Position numbers and translations under genes: made by a program. Positions 44,805-53,415 of a stretch of 64,000 bases of DNA are shown here, in pieces (within the stretch, counting starts at the first letter, position 1; each line of letters opens with the position of its first letter). Source of the DNA: Nocardioides terrae. GTDB taxonomy: Bacteria; Actinomycetota; Actinomycetes; Propionibacteriales; Nocardioidaceae. The notes below the pieces were generated by a model. It was not told the DNA's origin. It was given only the letters and a program-made list of their open reading frames with translations, and did not search any database. Location of the stretch: contig NZ_FOLB01000007.1 of assembly GCF_900112345.1 (NCBI RefSeq), forward strand, positions 62,001-126,000, in the 5' to 3' direction.

Positions 44805-45530
44805 TCAGTGCCCCATTCCCAGTCCACCGTCGACCGGGATGACGGCCCCGGTGACGTAGCCCGCGTCTGCGAGCCAGGTGATGGCGCCGGCGACCTCGTC
44901 GACGCTCGCGTAGCGACCCAGCGGCACCTGTGCCTTGATCGCGTCCTTCTGGTCGTCGGTCAGCACCGCGGTCATGTCGGTCTCGACGAAGCCGGGCGCG
45001 ACGACGTTCGCGGTGATCCCGCGACTGCCGAGCTCGCGGGCGAGCGACCGGGCCAGACCGACCAGGCCGGCCTTCGAGGCGGCGTAGTTGGCCTGTCCGG
45101 CGCTACCGAGCAGTCCGACGACGCTGGAGACGAAGACGATCCGGCCGCGGCGCAGCCGCAGCATGCCCTTCGCGGCGCGCTTGGCCAGCCGGTAGGAGCC
45201 GGTGAGGTTGGTGTCGAGCACACCGGCCCAGTCGTCCTCGGACATCCGCAGGATGAGGGTGTCCTTGGTGATGCCCGCATTGGCGACCAGCACCTCCACC
45301 GGGCCGTGGGCGGCCTCGATCTCGGCGAAGGCCGCCTCCACCTGCTCAGGGTCGGTGACGTCGCAGCGGACGTCGAGCGCCCCCTCGGGCGCTCCCCCGC
45401 TGCGCGTCGTCACCGCGACCTTGTCACCCGCCGCGAGGAACGCCTCCGCGACGGCGCGGCCGATGCCGCGGTTGCCGCCGGTCACGAGGACGGACCGCGG
45501 CTGCCTCTCCACTGCGCTTGCTCCGCTCAC
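44805..45530 (-). CDS. fabG: 3-oxoacyl-ACP reductase, MabA/FabG1 type
   Basis: A 241-aa SDR that reduces beta-ketoacyl-ACP with NADPH. It has VLVTGGNRGIG (15-24), Ser136, Tyr149 and Lys153 (YAASK), and the C-terminal VIPVDGGLGMGH. The sequence follows M. tuberculosis MabA closely along its length. The GTG at 45530 is chosen because TACGTT is 6 nt upstream. The open frame continues to 45590 without a better start. First gene of the fabG-fabI operon. Confidence 0.92.
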   Translation of the reverse strand: MSGASAVERQPRSVLVTGGNRGIGRAVAEAFLAAGDKVAVTTRSGGAPEGALDVRCDVTDPEQVEAAFAEIEAAHGPVEVLVANAGITKDTLILRMSEDDWAGVLDTNLTGSYRLAKRAAKGMLRLRRGRIVFVSSVVGLLGSAGQANYAASKAGLVGLARSLARELGSRGITANVVAPGFVETDMTAVLTDDQKDAIKAQVPLGRYASVDEVAGAITWLADAGYVTGAVIPVDGGLGMGH

Positions 45531-45680
45531 CCGCCGAACGTATCCATTACCGCGAAGTACGACGAATGAGCGGCGCGTCCCGCCGGCCACGGATCACTCG
45601 TCCTCGAGCCGGAGACACGGCTGCGGAGTGCCGTCCGGGGTCACGGCGTGCGCCTGATGCCCGCCCCGTAGAGTGGAGGC

Positions 45681-46007
45681 ATGGCCCGAGCCAGACGTCG
45701 CGACGAGGCCATCAGGATCACCACCGCCGCGGAGAGCCACGAGCACGACATCAGTGTCCGCCAGCGGCACTACCTGTTCTCGATGAGCATCCGCGTGCTC
45801 TGCTTCATCGGCGCGGTCGTCGCCGGCGTCAACGGCATCAACTGGCTGTGGCCGCTCCTCATCGTCGGCGCCATCGTGCTGCCCTACGTCGCCGTGGTCG
45901 GTGCCAACGCGGCGCACACCAAGGGCGAGGAGTTCGAGCTGCCCGACACGACGTACCGCCGCGAGCTGCCCGAGCGCCCCACTGACGGCCGTCAGGACCC
46001 GTCGTGA
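45681..46007 (+). CDS. DUF3099 small membrane protein
   Basis: A 108-aa protein with a charged N-terminus (ITTAAESHEHDISVRQRHYLFSM) and two hydrophobic segments (~36-56, ~58-76). Sequence and position match the actinobacterial DUF3099 family of unknown function, which often lies near fabI, moaA and the SURF1 gene. TAGAGT is 6 nt before the ATG. Its stop overlaps the next gene (GTGA). Confidence 0.85.
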   Translation: MARARRRDEAIRITTAAESHEHDISVRQRHYLFSMSIRVLCFIGAVVAGVNGINWLWPLLIVGAIVLPYVAVVGANAAHTKGEEFELPDTTYRRELPERPTDGRQDPS

Positions 46008-46219
46008 CGCTCGGCGACAAGACCGAGCTCGACCTCTGCTCGGCCAAGGGCTGCCAGGCCCCCGGCGTCTGGGAGCTGCGCTGGAACAACCCCAAGATCC
46101 ACACGCCCGACCGGCGCAAGGTCTGGCTCGCGTGCGAGGAGCACCGCGGGTCGCTGGGCGACTTCCTCGGCGCGCGGGGGTTCTTGAAGGACACGGCCCC
46201 GCACGAGCCGGCGGAGTAG
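46004..46219 (+). CDS. Zinc-ribbon-like microprotein
   Basis: A 71-aa soluble protein. Cys12 and Cys17 (LCSAKGC) and the Cys44/His47 pair (ACEEH) form a likely zinc site. WELRWNNPKIHTPDRRKVWLAC between them is the conserved-looking core. The GTG overlaps the DUF3099 stop by 4 bp, so the two are co-translated. The function is unknown. Confidence 0.75.
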   Translation: MTLGDKTELDLCSAKGCQAPGVWELRWNNPKIHTPDRRKVWLACEEHRGSLGDFLGARGFLKDTAPHEPAE

Positions 46220-46229
46220 CCGCCCGGTC

Positions 46230-47594
46230 GTGACCGTGCCGACGCTGACGGGACCCAGGGCGACGGCCCTCCGGATCGCGCTGTGCGGTGGCTACTTCCT
46301 CGTCCTCCTCGACGTCACCGTCGTCAACGTCGCACTCCCCCAGATCGGCAGCAGCCTCGACGCCGGCGCCGCGGGTCGGGCGTGGGTCGTGGACGCCTAC
46401 ACGGTGCCGCTCGCCGCACTGCTCCTCGTCGCGGGCGCGGTCGGAGACCGGATCGGCCACCGCCGGGTCGTGGTCACCGGCTTCCTCGGCTTCGGGCTCG
46501 CCTCCGTGCTCTGCGGCGCCGCCCCGGGCCTCACCATGCTGGCGGTCGGGCGGTTGGTCCAGGGAGCCGCCGCCGCGCTCATGCTCCCGGGCACGCTGGC
46601 GTTGCTCGTGGACACGGCGGGCGACGAGTCCCAGCGGCCACGACTGGTCGGGCTGTGGGCCGCAGTCGGGGGCTCGGCCCTGCCGGCGGGACCGCTGCTC
46701 GGCGGTCTGCTCGTCGAGGCCGCTGGTTGGCGGGCGGTCTTCTGGCTCAACGTGCCGGTGATCCTCGCGGCCCTCGTGCCGGTGCTCGGGATCGCCCAGC
46801 GGTACGACGACCGTGCCGGCACCCGGACCCACGTGGACTGGCGCGGCGGCGCCCTGCTCGCGGTCCTGGTCGGCTCAGCCGTGACGGCGATCCTGGAGGT
46901 GCGCAGCCGTCCGATCGCGAGCGCCTGTGCTGCCGCAGTCGCCCTGCTCGCCTTCCTGCTGCTGCGGGTCGTGGAGCGTCGCGCCGACCCGCCGCTGCTG
47001 GAGGTGCCCACCGCGGCTCGCCGCCCGCTCCTCGCCGCCTCCGGTGTCGCCGGCCTGATGAACCTCTGCACGATCGGGTCGCTCTTCTTGCTGACCCAGG
47101 TGTTCCAGGACGTCCACCGCACGGGGCCGTTGACGGCGGGGCTCGTGATGCTTCCCGCGATGGTGCCGCTTCCGCTGCTCGGCGCACCCGCCGGCCGGCT
47201 GGTGCAACGGTTCGGCTCCTGGCGGACAGCTGCAGCCGGGCTCGGGGTGGCTGCCGTGGGTCTGGTCGGAATGGCGGCCTCCATCAAGCAGCCCGTCTAT
47301 CCGGCCCTGCTCCCGGCGCTCACCCTCTGGGGCATCGGGCTGGGCGTCCTCACCCCCGCGATCGTCACCGCCGCGCTCGACGCCCTGCCAGGCGCTCCGG
47401 GCGTCGCGTCGGGAGCGAGCAACACCGCCCGGCAGACCGGCGGGGCGCTCGGCGTGGCGATCTTCAGCGCGCTGGCCGGCGGCTCCGCTGCCGCAGGTTT
47501 CTCGGGCCGGACGGCCGCGGTGCTCGTCGGCTCCGCGCTCGCGTTCGTCCTGGCCGGTGCTGGTGCGCTGGCGCGTGGTCGTCGGTCGGGTTGA
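46230..47594 (+). CDS. MFS transporter, DHA2-type
   Basis: A 454-aa membrane protein with about 13-14 hydrophobic segments. It has LDVTVVNVALPQI in helix 1 and GDRIGHRRVVV (motif A), both typical of DHA2 proton-driven efflux pumps (EmrB/QacA lineage). The GTG start is 10 bp after the microprotein stop, so it is probably in the same transcript. The substrate is unknown and no adjacent regulator was seen. Confidence 0.85.
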   Translation: MTVPTLTGPRATALRIALCGGYFLVLLDVTVVNVALPQIGSSLDAGAAGRAWVVDAYTVPLAALLLVAGAVGDRIGHRRVVVTGFLGFGLASVLCGAAPGLTMLAVGRLVQGAAAALMLPGTLALLVDTAGDESQRPRLVGLWAAVGGSALPAGPLLGGLLVEAAGWRAVFWLNVPVILAALVPVLGIAQRYDDRAGTRTHVDWRGGALLAVLVGSAVTAILEVRSRPIASACAAAVALLAFLLLRVVERRADPPLLEVPTAARRPLLAASGVAGLMNLCTIGSLFLLTQVFQDVHRTGPLTAGLVMLPAMVPLPLLGAPAGRLVQRFGSWRTAAAGLGVAAVGLVGMAASIKQPVYPALLPALTLWGIGLGVLTPAIVTAALDALPGAPGVASGASNTARQTGGALGVAIFSALAGGSAAAGFSGRTAAVLVGSALAFVLAGAGALARGRRSG

Positions 47595-47698
47595 GGACGC
47601 CAGACGCATCGCCTATCTGCGTCGGGCGAATCGCACGTCGCCGTTGGCGAGCCGGTGGGCTGCGGTGAGGTCGGTTCACGCGGCCTCTCCCACTAACC

Positions 47699-47745
47699 GC
47701 TGGCAGGTGCCACATCCAGCGAAGCCCGATCTGGCATCTCCCAGC
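47699..47745. repeat. 47-bp hairpin element, copy 2
   Basis: The left arm GCTGGCAGGTGCC (47699-47711) is identical to copy 1. A 21-nt loop of different sequence but identical length ends in ATCT. The right arm is GGCATCTCCCAGC (47733-47745). Right-arm changes keep the outer stem paired (a T-G pair in copy 1 is T-A here). It lies in the 236-bp gap after the MFS gene, where I see no gene. Confidence 0.75.
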
Positions 47746-47830
47746 AGTTGCGTGCAGGCCGCCCGACGGCAGGCCAGCCGGCGCGCGAAAGTCCGGCGAC
47801 CACGGACTCCCGCCGTCGTAAGGTCCAGCC

Positions 47831-48469
47831 GTGGAGCTTGCCGACCTGCTCGCCGACGTGGCCGAGCGCTACGACCGGATGGGGATGCCGTTTTGGCCGG
47901 ACCCGCACCCGGGGCTGGCGTCGCCCCGCGAGGAGGAGTACTCCCGCGTGACCGACGGCGGCCGCTACGGCATCGTGCACGCCCGTGCGCGGGCCTGGAC
48001 CGAGACGCTCCGCGAGCTCCTCGGGGCAGAGGCCGAGCCCGACGGGCGCACCACGACCCTCGTCTCGCCACGCCGGCGCACGCTGCCGCTCCTCCTCATC
48101 GAGGAGCACGTGGCGCTGACCGCGGAGGAGGACCACCTGCCCCTGCTCCGTGTCGCCGTCGTCGACCCGACCTGGGAGGTCGACCGGGAGCCCGACTGCG
48201 GGTGCGACGCCTGCGACTCGGGGTCGGACGACCTGCTGGAGGCGATCGACCACGCCGTCACGAACGTGATCGGCGGCACCTTCGTCGCGATGCGCGGCGC
48301 GGGCTGGAGCGCCCAGTGGTATCCCGACGGCGGCAGGTCGAGCATCAGTGGCGGCTCGATGGGCGACTTCGGGGACCCCGTGGACCTGTGCCGGCGCGTC
48401 GCCGCACGAGAACGCGTCGAGCTCCCGCCCGGCACCGAGGTCGTCGTCGGCCGCTCCTGGTTGGGCTGA
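47831..48469 (+). CDS. Conserved hypothetical protein, DUF6226-like
   Basis: A 212-aa soluble, acidic protein. A central CGCDACDSGSDDLLEAIDHAV segment with three Cys is the most distinctive part and resembles the actinobacterial DUF6226 family, from memory. A C-terminal Trp-containing SAQWYPDGGRSSISGG follows. The GTG has TAAGGT 6 nt upstream. The function is unknown. It ends 1 bp from the convergent moaA stop. Confidence 0.7.
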   Translation: MELADLLADVAERYDRMGMPFWPDPHPGLASPREEEYSRVTDGGRYGIVHARARAWTETLRELLGAEAEPDGRTTTLVSPRRRTLPLLLIEEHVALTAEEDHLPLLRVAVVDPTWEVDREPDCGCDACDSGSDDLLEAIDHAVTNVIGGTFVAMRGAGWSAQWYPDGGRSSISGGSMGDFGDPVDLCRRVAARERVELPPGTEVVVGRSWLG

Positions 48470-48470
48470 G

Positions 48471-49463
48471 CTACCCGCCGATCGCCGACATCGGCCGGTC
48501 GGGCTGCAGGAACGTCGGGTCGTCGATGCCGTGCCCCGCCCGCTTGCCCGCCATGGCGGTCACCCACCGGTCAGCGACCTCCTCGTCAGAGGCACCGGAG
48601 CGCATCGCCCCGCGCAGGTCGGACTCCTCCCGCGCGAACAGGCAGTTGCGGACCTGCCCGTCGGCAGTGAGCCGCACCCGGTCGCAGTCGCCGCAGAACG
48701 GCCGCGACACCGAGGCGATGATGCCGACGGTGGCCGGGCCGCCGTCGACGGTGAAGAGCTCGGCCGGGGCGCTGCCGCGCGGCTCCTCGGCCGGCTCGAG
48801 CGTGAACTCCTTCTCCAGCAGCCGCTGGATCTCGTCGGCGGTCACCATCTCCGTCCGCGACCAGCCGTGCTGGGCATCGAGCGGCATCTGCTCGATGAAG
48901 CGCAGCTGGTAGCCGTGCTCGACGGCCCAGCGGAGCAGCTCCGGCGCCTGGTCGTCGTTGACGCCGCGCAGCAGCACCGCGTTGAGCTTCACCGGGCCCA
49001 GCCCCGCGGCGTGCGCGGCGCGGAGGCCGGCGACGACGTCGTGCAGCCGGTCGCGGCGGGTCACCGCGGCGAACGTCTCGGGGCGGATCGAGTCGATGCT
49101 GACGTTGACGCGGTCCAGCCCGGCGGCGGCCAGCGCGGCCGCCGTACGCTCCAGGCCGAGGCCGTTGGTCGTCAACGAGGTCTCGACGCCCAGCGCGTGC
49201 GTGCGCTCGACGATCCCGACCAGGCCGCGGCGGATCAACGGCTCGCCGCCGGTGAACCGCACCTCGCGGATCCCGAGGTGCTCCACGCCGATCGTGACGA
49301 GCCGGACGACCTCGTCGTCGGTGAGCACGTCGTCGGTGGGCAGCCAGTCCAGCCCCTCGGCCGGCATGCAGTACTCGCACCGCAGGTTGCACCGGTCGGT
49401 GAGCGAGACGCGGAGGTCGGTCGCGATGCGGCCGAACCGGTCGGCGAGGGGTGTCGTCTGCAC
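48471..49463 (-). CDS. moaA: GTP 3',8-cyclase (molybdenum cofactor synthesis)
   Basis: A 330-aa radical SAM enzyme for the first step of molybdopterin synthesis. The N-terminal cluster is CNLRCEYC (Cys25, Cys29, Cys32). GGEPLIR follows, and the C-terminal second-cluster cysteines are in FCGDCDRVRL and NCLF. The last residues are GG, as needed for activation of MoaA. Of two tandem GTG codons I chose 49463, 6 nt from TAGGAT; 49466 is possible. It serves enzymes such as the one at 7314. Confidence 0.92.
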   Translation of the reverse strand: MQTTPLADRFGRIATDLRVSLTDRCNLRCEYCMPAEGLDWLPTDDVLTDDEVVRLVTIGVEHLGIREVRFTGGEPLIRRGLVGIVERTHALGVETSLTTNGLGLERTAAALAAAGLDRVNVSIDSIRPETFAAVTRRDRLHDVVAGLRAAHAAGLGPVKLNAVLLRGVNDDQAPELLRWAVEHGYQLRFIEQMPLDAQHGWSRTEMVTADEIQRLLEKEFTLEPAEEPRGSAPAELFTVDGGPATVGIIASVSRPFCGDCDRVRLTADGQVRNCLFAREESDLRGAMRSGASDEEVADRWVTAMAGKRAGHGIDDPTFLQPDRPMSAIGG

Positions 49464-49531
49464 CACACCATCCTAGGTCGCGGCGCCTGCCCGCGCGCTC
49501 TCGCCGATCACCCGGCGACTAGCCTGCTCGG

Positions 49532-50416
49532 GTGCGGTCGTTCCGGTTCCTGCTCAGCCGTCGCTGGGGGCTCTTCGCACTCACGGTGGTGCTGGTCGCC
49601 TGGGCGACGTGGTGGCTCGGGCAGTGGCAGTTCAACCGGTTGCACGAGCGCAAGCACGACAACCACGTCATCGAGACCAACGAGCACCGCATCCCAGCGC
49701 CCGTCGAGGACGTCCTCACGGTCGGCGGGAAGGTCGACGAGGACCAGCAGTGGCGCCTGGTCACGGTGACCGGCACCTACGACGCGGAGCACACCATCAC
49801 CTGGCGCTACCGGTCCGACGACCGCGGCGCCGACGGGATCGACGTCGTGGTTCCGCTCATCACCGACGACGGCACCGCGGTGATCGTCGACCGCGGCTTC
49901 CTGGAGAACCCGGACAACGGCAAGGCCCGGCCTCCCGCTCCCCCGGCCGGCCGGGTCACCGTCACCGGCTACGTCCGCGAGGACGGGACCGGCAGCAGCA
50001 CGCGCGTCGACGACCTGTCGACCCGGGCGCTCTCCTCCCGGACCGTCGGGCCGGCGATCGGACGCTCCGTGTACGCCGGCTGGGTGGCCCTGCACACCGA
50101 GAACGGTGCGCCCGCTCGCTCGCTGGACCCGATCGACCTCCCCGACCTCGGCAACGGGCCGCACTTCTTCTACGGGCTGCAGTGGTGGTTCTTCGGGGTG
50201 CTGGCGGTCTTCGGCTTCCTCTACCTGCTCTGGGACGAGTGGCACGGCGGCAAGGAGCGTCGACCCGCTGCCCAGCCGGCGGCCAGCGCTAACGAGAACG
50301 TGAACACGGCGCGGCAGGCGCGCGCCAGCGCCCGGGCGGCCAAGGCCAGCCGCAAGCAGGCCGTTCGGCAGGCCTACCAGGCGGCGTACGAGAAGGAGCG
50401 GGCCGGGCGCGACTGA
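49532..50416 (+). CDS. SURF1-family cytochrome oxidase assembly protein
   Basis: A 294-aa protein with the SURF1 layout. One N-terminal helix (~13-30), followed by WWLGQWQFNRL, precedes a soluble loop domain. A C-terminal membrane helix with HFFYGLQWWFFGVLAVFGF follows. It assists haem a insertion or assembly of aa3 oxidase. A ~65-residue basic, Ala-rich C-terminal tail is an actinobacterial addition. The GTG has TAGCCT 6 nt upstream. Confidence 0.9.
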   Translation: MRSFRFLLSRRWGLFALTVVLVAWATWWLGQWQFNRLHERKHDNHVIETNEHRIPAPVEDVLTVGGKVDEDQQWRLVTVTGTYDAEHTITWRYRSDDRGADGIDVVVPLITDDGTAVIVDRGFLENPDNGKARPPAPPAGRVTVTGYVREDGTGSSTRVDDLSTRALSSRTVGPAIGRSVYAGWVALHTENGAPARSLDPIDLPDLGNGPHFFYGLQWWFFGVLAVFGFLYLLWDEWHGGKERRPAAQPAASANENVNTARQARASARAAKASRKQAVRQAYQAAYEKERAGRD

Positions 50417-50431
50417 GCGCCCGCCGGCTGC

Positions 50432-52309
50432 TCAGTCGGTGACCGGTTCCCGGCTGAACTGGGTGCGATAGAGCTCGGCGTAGAGCCCGCCTGCCGCGAT
50501 CAGCTCGTCGTGGGTGCCGCGCTGCACGATCGTGCCGCCCTCGACGACGAGGATCTGGTCGGCGCCGCGCACGGTCGAGAGCCGGTGCGCGATCACCAGC
50601 GACGTGCGTCCGGCCAGCGCGGCGTCGAGAGCCCGCTGGACGGCCGCCTCGGACTCGCTGTCGAGGTGGGCGGTCGCCTCGTCGAGCACGACGATCGACG
50701 GCGCCTTGAGCAGCAGCCGCGCGATCGCCAGGCGCTGGCGCTCCCCTCCTGAGAGCCGGTAGCCGCGGTCGCCGACGACGGTGTCGAGGCCGTCGGGGAG
50801 CGCCGAGACGAGCGCCGCGATCTGGGCCGCGTCGAGCGCCGCCCACAGTTGGTCGTCGGAGGCGCCGGGGCGGGCGTAGACCAGGTTGGCGCGGATCGTG
50901 TCGTGGAACATGTGGGCGTCCTGGGTGACGTAGCCGACCGCGTCCTCCAGCGACTGCAGGGTGACGTCGCGGACGTCGTGGCCGCCGACACGGACGACGC
51001 CGGCCCCGACGTCGTACAACCGGGCGACGAGGTGCGTGATCGTCGTCTTGCCCGCACCGGACGGGCCCACGAGGGCGACCATCTGGCCCGGCTCGGCGGT
51101 GAAGGTGATGTCGGTCAGCACCGGGCCGCTGGCCCGGCTCTCCGCCCGCGCGACGGACTCGAGGGACGCGAGCGAGACGTCCTCCGCCCGCGGGTAGGCG
51201 AAGGCGACGTGGTCGAACTCGACCCGGGCCGCCTCCGGCGGCAGCGCCGCCGCGTCGGCCTGCTCCTGGATCGACGACGGCAGGTCGAGGACCTCGAAGA
51301 CGCGCTCGAAGCTCACCAGCGCCGTCATCACGTCGATGCGCACGTTGGACAGCGACTGCAGCGGCCCGAGCAGGCGCAGCAGCAGCAGCCCGAGCGCGGT
51401 GAGCGTGCCCAGGCTGAAGCGGCCCTCGATGACCAGCCAGCCCCCGACGCCGTAGACCAGTGCGGTGGCCATGGCCGGCACAGTCGTCATGGCCATCGAG
51501 AAGAGCCGGGTGAGCAACGCGATACGCACCCCGACGTCGCGTACGACGGCCGCCCGGTCGGCGAACTGGGCGTCCTCCTCGGCGCGCCGGCCGAAGAGCT
51601 TCATCAGCAGCGCTCCGCCGACGCTGAACCGCTCGGTCATCGCGGTGGCGAGCGCGGCGTTGCCGTTCATCTGCTCCCGGGTCAGCCCGGCCAGGCGGTT
51701 GCCGACCCAGCGCGACGTCGCGAGCAGGATGGGGAAGAGCAGCAGGCACAGCAGGGTGACCTGCCAGCTGAGCGTCAGCATGGTGACGCCGACGACGACG
51801 ACCGAGATCAGCGAAGCCACCGTGTTGGAGAGCGTCGAGGTGAAGGCCCGCTGGGCGCCGATCACGTCGTTGTTGAGCCGGGAGACCAGCGCACCCGTCT
51901 GCGTGCGGGTGAAGAACGCCAGCGACTGCCGCTGGACGTGCGCGAAGACCTGCGTGCGCAGGTCGAAGATCAGGCCCTCGCCGATGCGTGAGGAGAGCAA
52001 GCCGCTCGCCACGCCGATCCCCGCGTCCACCAGCGCGACGACCGCCATGATGACCGCGAGCCAGACGACGAGCGACAGGTCGTGCTCGAGGATGCCGTCG
52101 TCGACGACCCGTTTCGTGAGCAGCGGCGTGACCACCACGAGTCCGGCGTCGATGATCGTGAACGCCAGGAATCCCGTGATCAGCCGGCGGTGCGGCCTCG
52201 CGAACGCGACCACGCGGCGCACGGTGCCGCGCTCGAGCCGCTGGCCGAGCACATCGCGGTCCGACCGCAAGTTGCGGTAGACGCCGCCCATCCCCAGGTT
52301 CCCTGACAC
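50432..52309 (-). CDS. ABC exporter, fused permease-ATPase
   Basis: A 625-aa type IV ABC half-transporter. Six membrane helices (~30-330) are followed by an ATPase domain. The ATPase has Walker A GPSGAGKTT, signature LSGGERQRLA, Walker B IVVLDEATAHLD and the switch His in IAHRLSTV. It should dimerise to export a lipid, drug or peptide. The GTG at 52309 is used; a Met at residue 7 is an alternative start. It stands alone with no paired half-transporter. Confidence 0.88.
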   Translation of the reverse strand: MSGNLGMGGVYRNLRSDRDVLGQRLERGTVRRVVAFARPHRRLITGFLAFTIIDAGLVVVTPLLTKRVVDDGILEHDLSLVVWLAVIMAVVALVDAGIGVASGLLSSRIGEGLIFDLRTQVFAHVQRQSLAFFTRTQTGALVSRLNNDVIGAQRAFTSTLSNTVASLISVVVVGVTMLTLSWQVTLLCLLLFPILLATSRWVGNRLAGLTREQMNGNAALATAMTERFSVGGALLMKLFGRRAEEDAQFADRAAVVRDVGVRIALLTRLFSMAMTTVPAMATALVYGVGGWLVIEGRFSLGTLTALGLLLLRLLGPLQSLSNVRIDVMTALVSFERVFEVLDLPSSIQEQADAAALPPEAARVEFDHVAFAYPRAEDVSLASLESVARAESRASGPVLTDITFTAEPGQMVALVGPSGAGKTTITHLVARLYDVGAGVVRVGGHDVRDVTLQSLEDAVGYVTQDAHMFHDTIRANLVYARPGASDDQLWAALDAAQIAALVSALPDGLDTVVGDRGYRLSGGERQRLAIARLLLKAPSIVVLDEATAHLDSESEAAVQRALDAALAGRTSLVIAHRLSTVRGADQILVVEGGTIVQRGTHDELIAAGGLYAELYRTQFSREPVTD

Positions 52310-52352
52310 CCGGCCAGTATCGCCGGACGCCGGCGTGCTCCCTGGCCCGGGT

Positions 52353-52787
52353 TCAGGCCAGCTTCCACAAGCCGGGCGCGCCGGCGGTCATCACACCCTC
52401 CGAGATCAGCGCCTGCCGGGCCCGCCGGGCGGCGTAGTGCCAGCGCAGCTCGCCATTGGGCGTCAGCTCCTCGTCACCGGGTCGGAGCCCCTCTCCGATC
52501 GTGGCGTGCACGCGGCTCAGCAGCTCCTCGACGGGCAGCTCGCCGCCCGCCTCCGTCAGCACGTCGACGATGATCGGGCCGAGCGCCTCGGGTGGCGTCC
52601 AGCGCCGCGAGACCGGCTTCCTGGTGACACCCGCGCTGCGCGTCGGCGTGGGCGTCGACGCCGCCCGCTTGCGTGGAGCGGGCGCCGTCCTCGCCTGAGC
52701 GGAGGCGGGGGCCGGAGCGGGCCGCCCATGGACACACTGGGACCTCGGGAGGTCGCACAGCTCGCAGTAGTCGTCGGTCGTGGCCAT
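52353..52787 (-). CDS. Hypothetical protein with N-terminal zinc knuckle and C-terminal winged-helix-like region
   Basis: A 144-aa protein. The N-terminal DYCELCDLPRSQCVHG supplies three Cys and a His, a probable zinc site. A basic Pro/Ala/Thr linker (~22-60) leads to a C-terminal domain (~66-144) resembling restriction-system (Mrr-N type) winged helices. TATCCT is 8 nt before the ATG. DNA or RNA binding is plausible. No restriction genes are nearby. Confidence 0.65.
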   Translation of the reverse strand: MATTDDYCELCDLPRSQCVHGRPAPAPASAQARTAPAPRKRAASTPTPTRSAGVTRKPVSRRWTPPEALGPIIVDVLTEAGGELPVEELLSRVHATIGEGLRPGDEELTPNGELRWHYAARRARQALISEGVMTAGAPGLWKLA

Positions 52788-52822
52788 CGTCGCCCAGGAT
52801 AGGCAACGGCCGGGCGAGCGGG

Positions 52823-53380
52823 TCAGCCGGTCCGGCCGCGCCTCGAGCCGACGTACGCCGCCTCGCGGATGCGGGAGAAGAACTTGACCGGCCCCAGCCC
52901 CGGCGCCTGGTGCAGATAGGGGTCGTACGGCGACCCGTCGTCGCCCGTCGGCTCGCCGATGTCCAGCACGCCGACCGTGCGCACCGATCGCGGTAACCGC
53001 CGCTCCCGCAGGACGAACCGGGTCTGCGAGCGACGCTCGAGCTCGAGCCAGAGCAGCCCGGAGCCCGACCGGTAAGGGAGGAGGGTGCTCTGGTGCCGTG
53101 GCGTGCCGCTGAACAGGAGGTCCACCCGGCCGGCGCCCCGGTCGAGCCGGACGGCCACCCCGCTCACGTCGGGGAGCGGCTGCGGCACGCCCAGCCCGCG
53201 GGAGAGCCGCACCCTCGCCGGGTGCACGCCGGTCCCGAGGGCCGCTCCGAGAGCACTCTCCGGGTCGTCCACCTGCAGCGTGGCGGCGGTGACGGTGCCG
53301 CGCGGGTGCAGCGCGCGGTCGTGCCGGAGCCGTGCCACGCGGGCGAAGACGTTCTCGGAGAGGGAGGAGAGAGGTCGCAC
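52823..53380 (-). CDS. Hypothetical protein with catalase-like motifs
   Basis: A 185-aa soluble protein. RALHPRGTVTAATLQVD, then VRLSRGLGVPQPLPDVSGVAVRLD, recalls the catalase core (Ala-His-x-x-G..., RFSxxG...D..GxAxRF). However, it is much shorter and lacks an obvious haem-ligand Tyr helix. It could be a degenerate or haemless member of the catalase superfamily. The assignment is tentative. Confidence 0.55.
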   Translation of the reverse strand: MRPLSSLSENVFARVARLRHDRALHPRGTVTAATLQVDDPESALGAALGTGVHPARVRLSRGLGVPQPLPDVSGVAVRLDRGAGRVDLLFSGTPRHQSTLLPYRSGSGLLWLELERRSQTRFVLRERRLPRSVRTVGVLDIGEPTGDDGSPYDPYLHQAPGLGPVKFFSRIREAAYVGSRRGRTG

Positions 53381-53415
53381 GCCGCTCGGTACCCAGCGGA
53401 CACTACATTCGGCGG

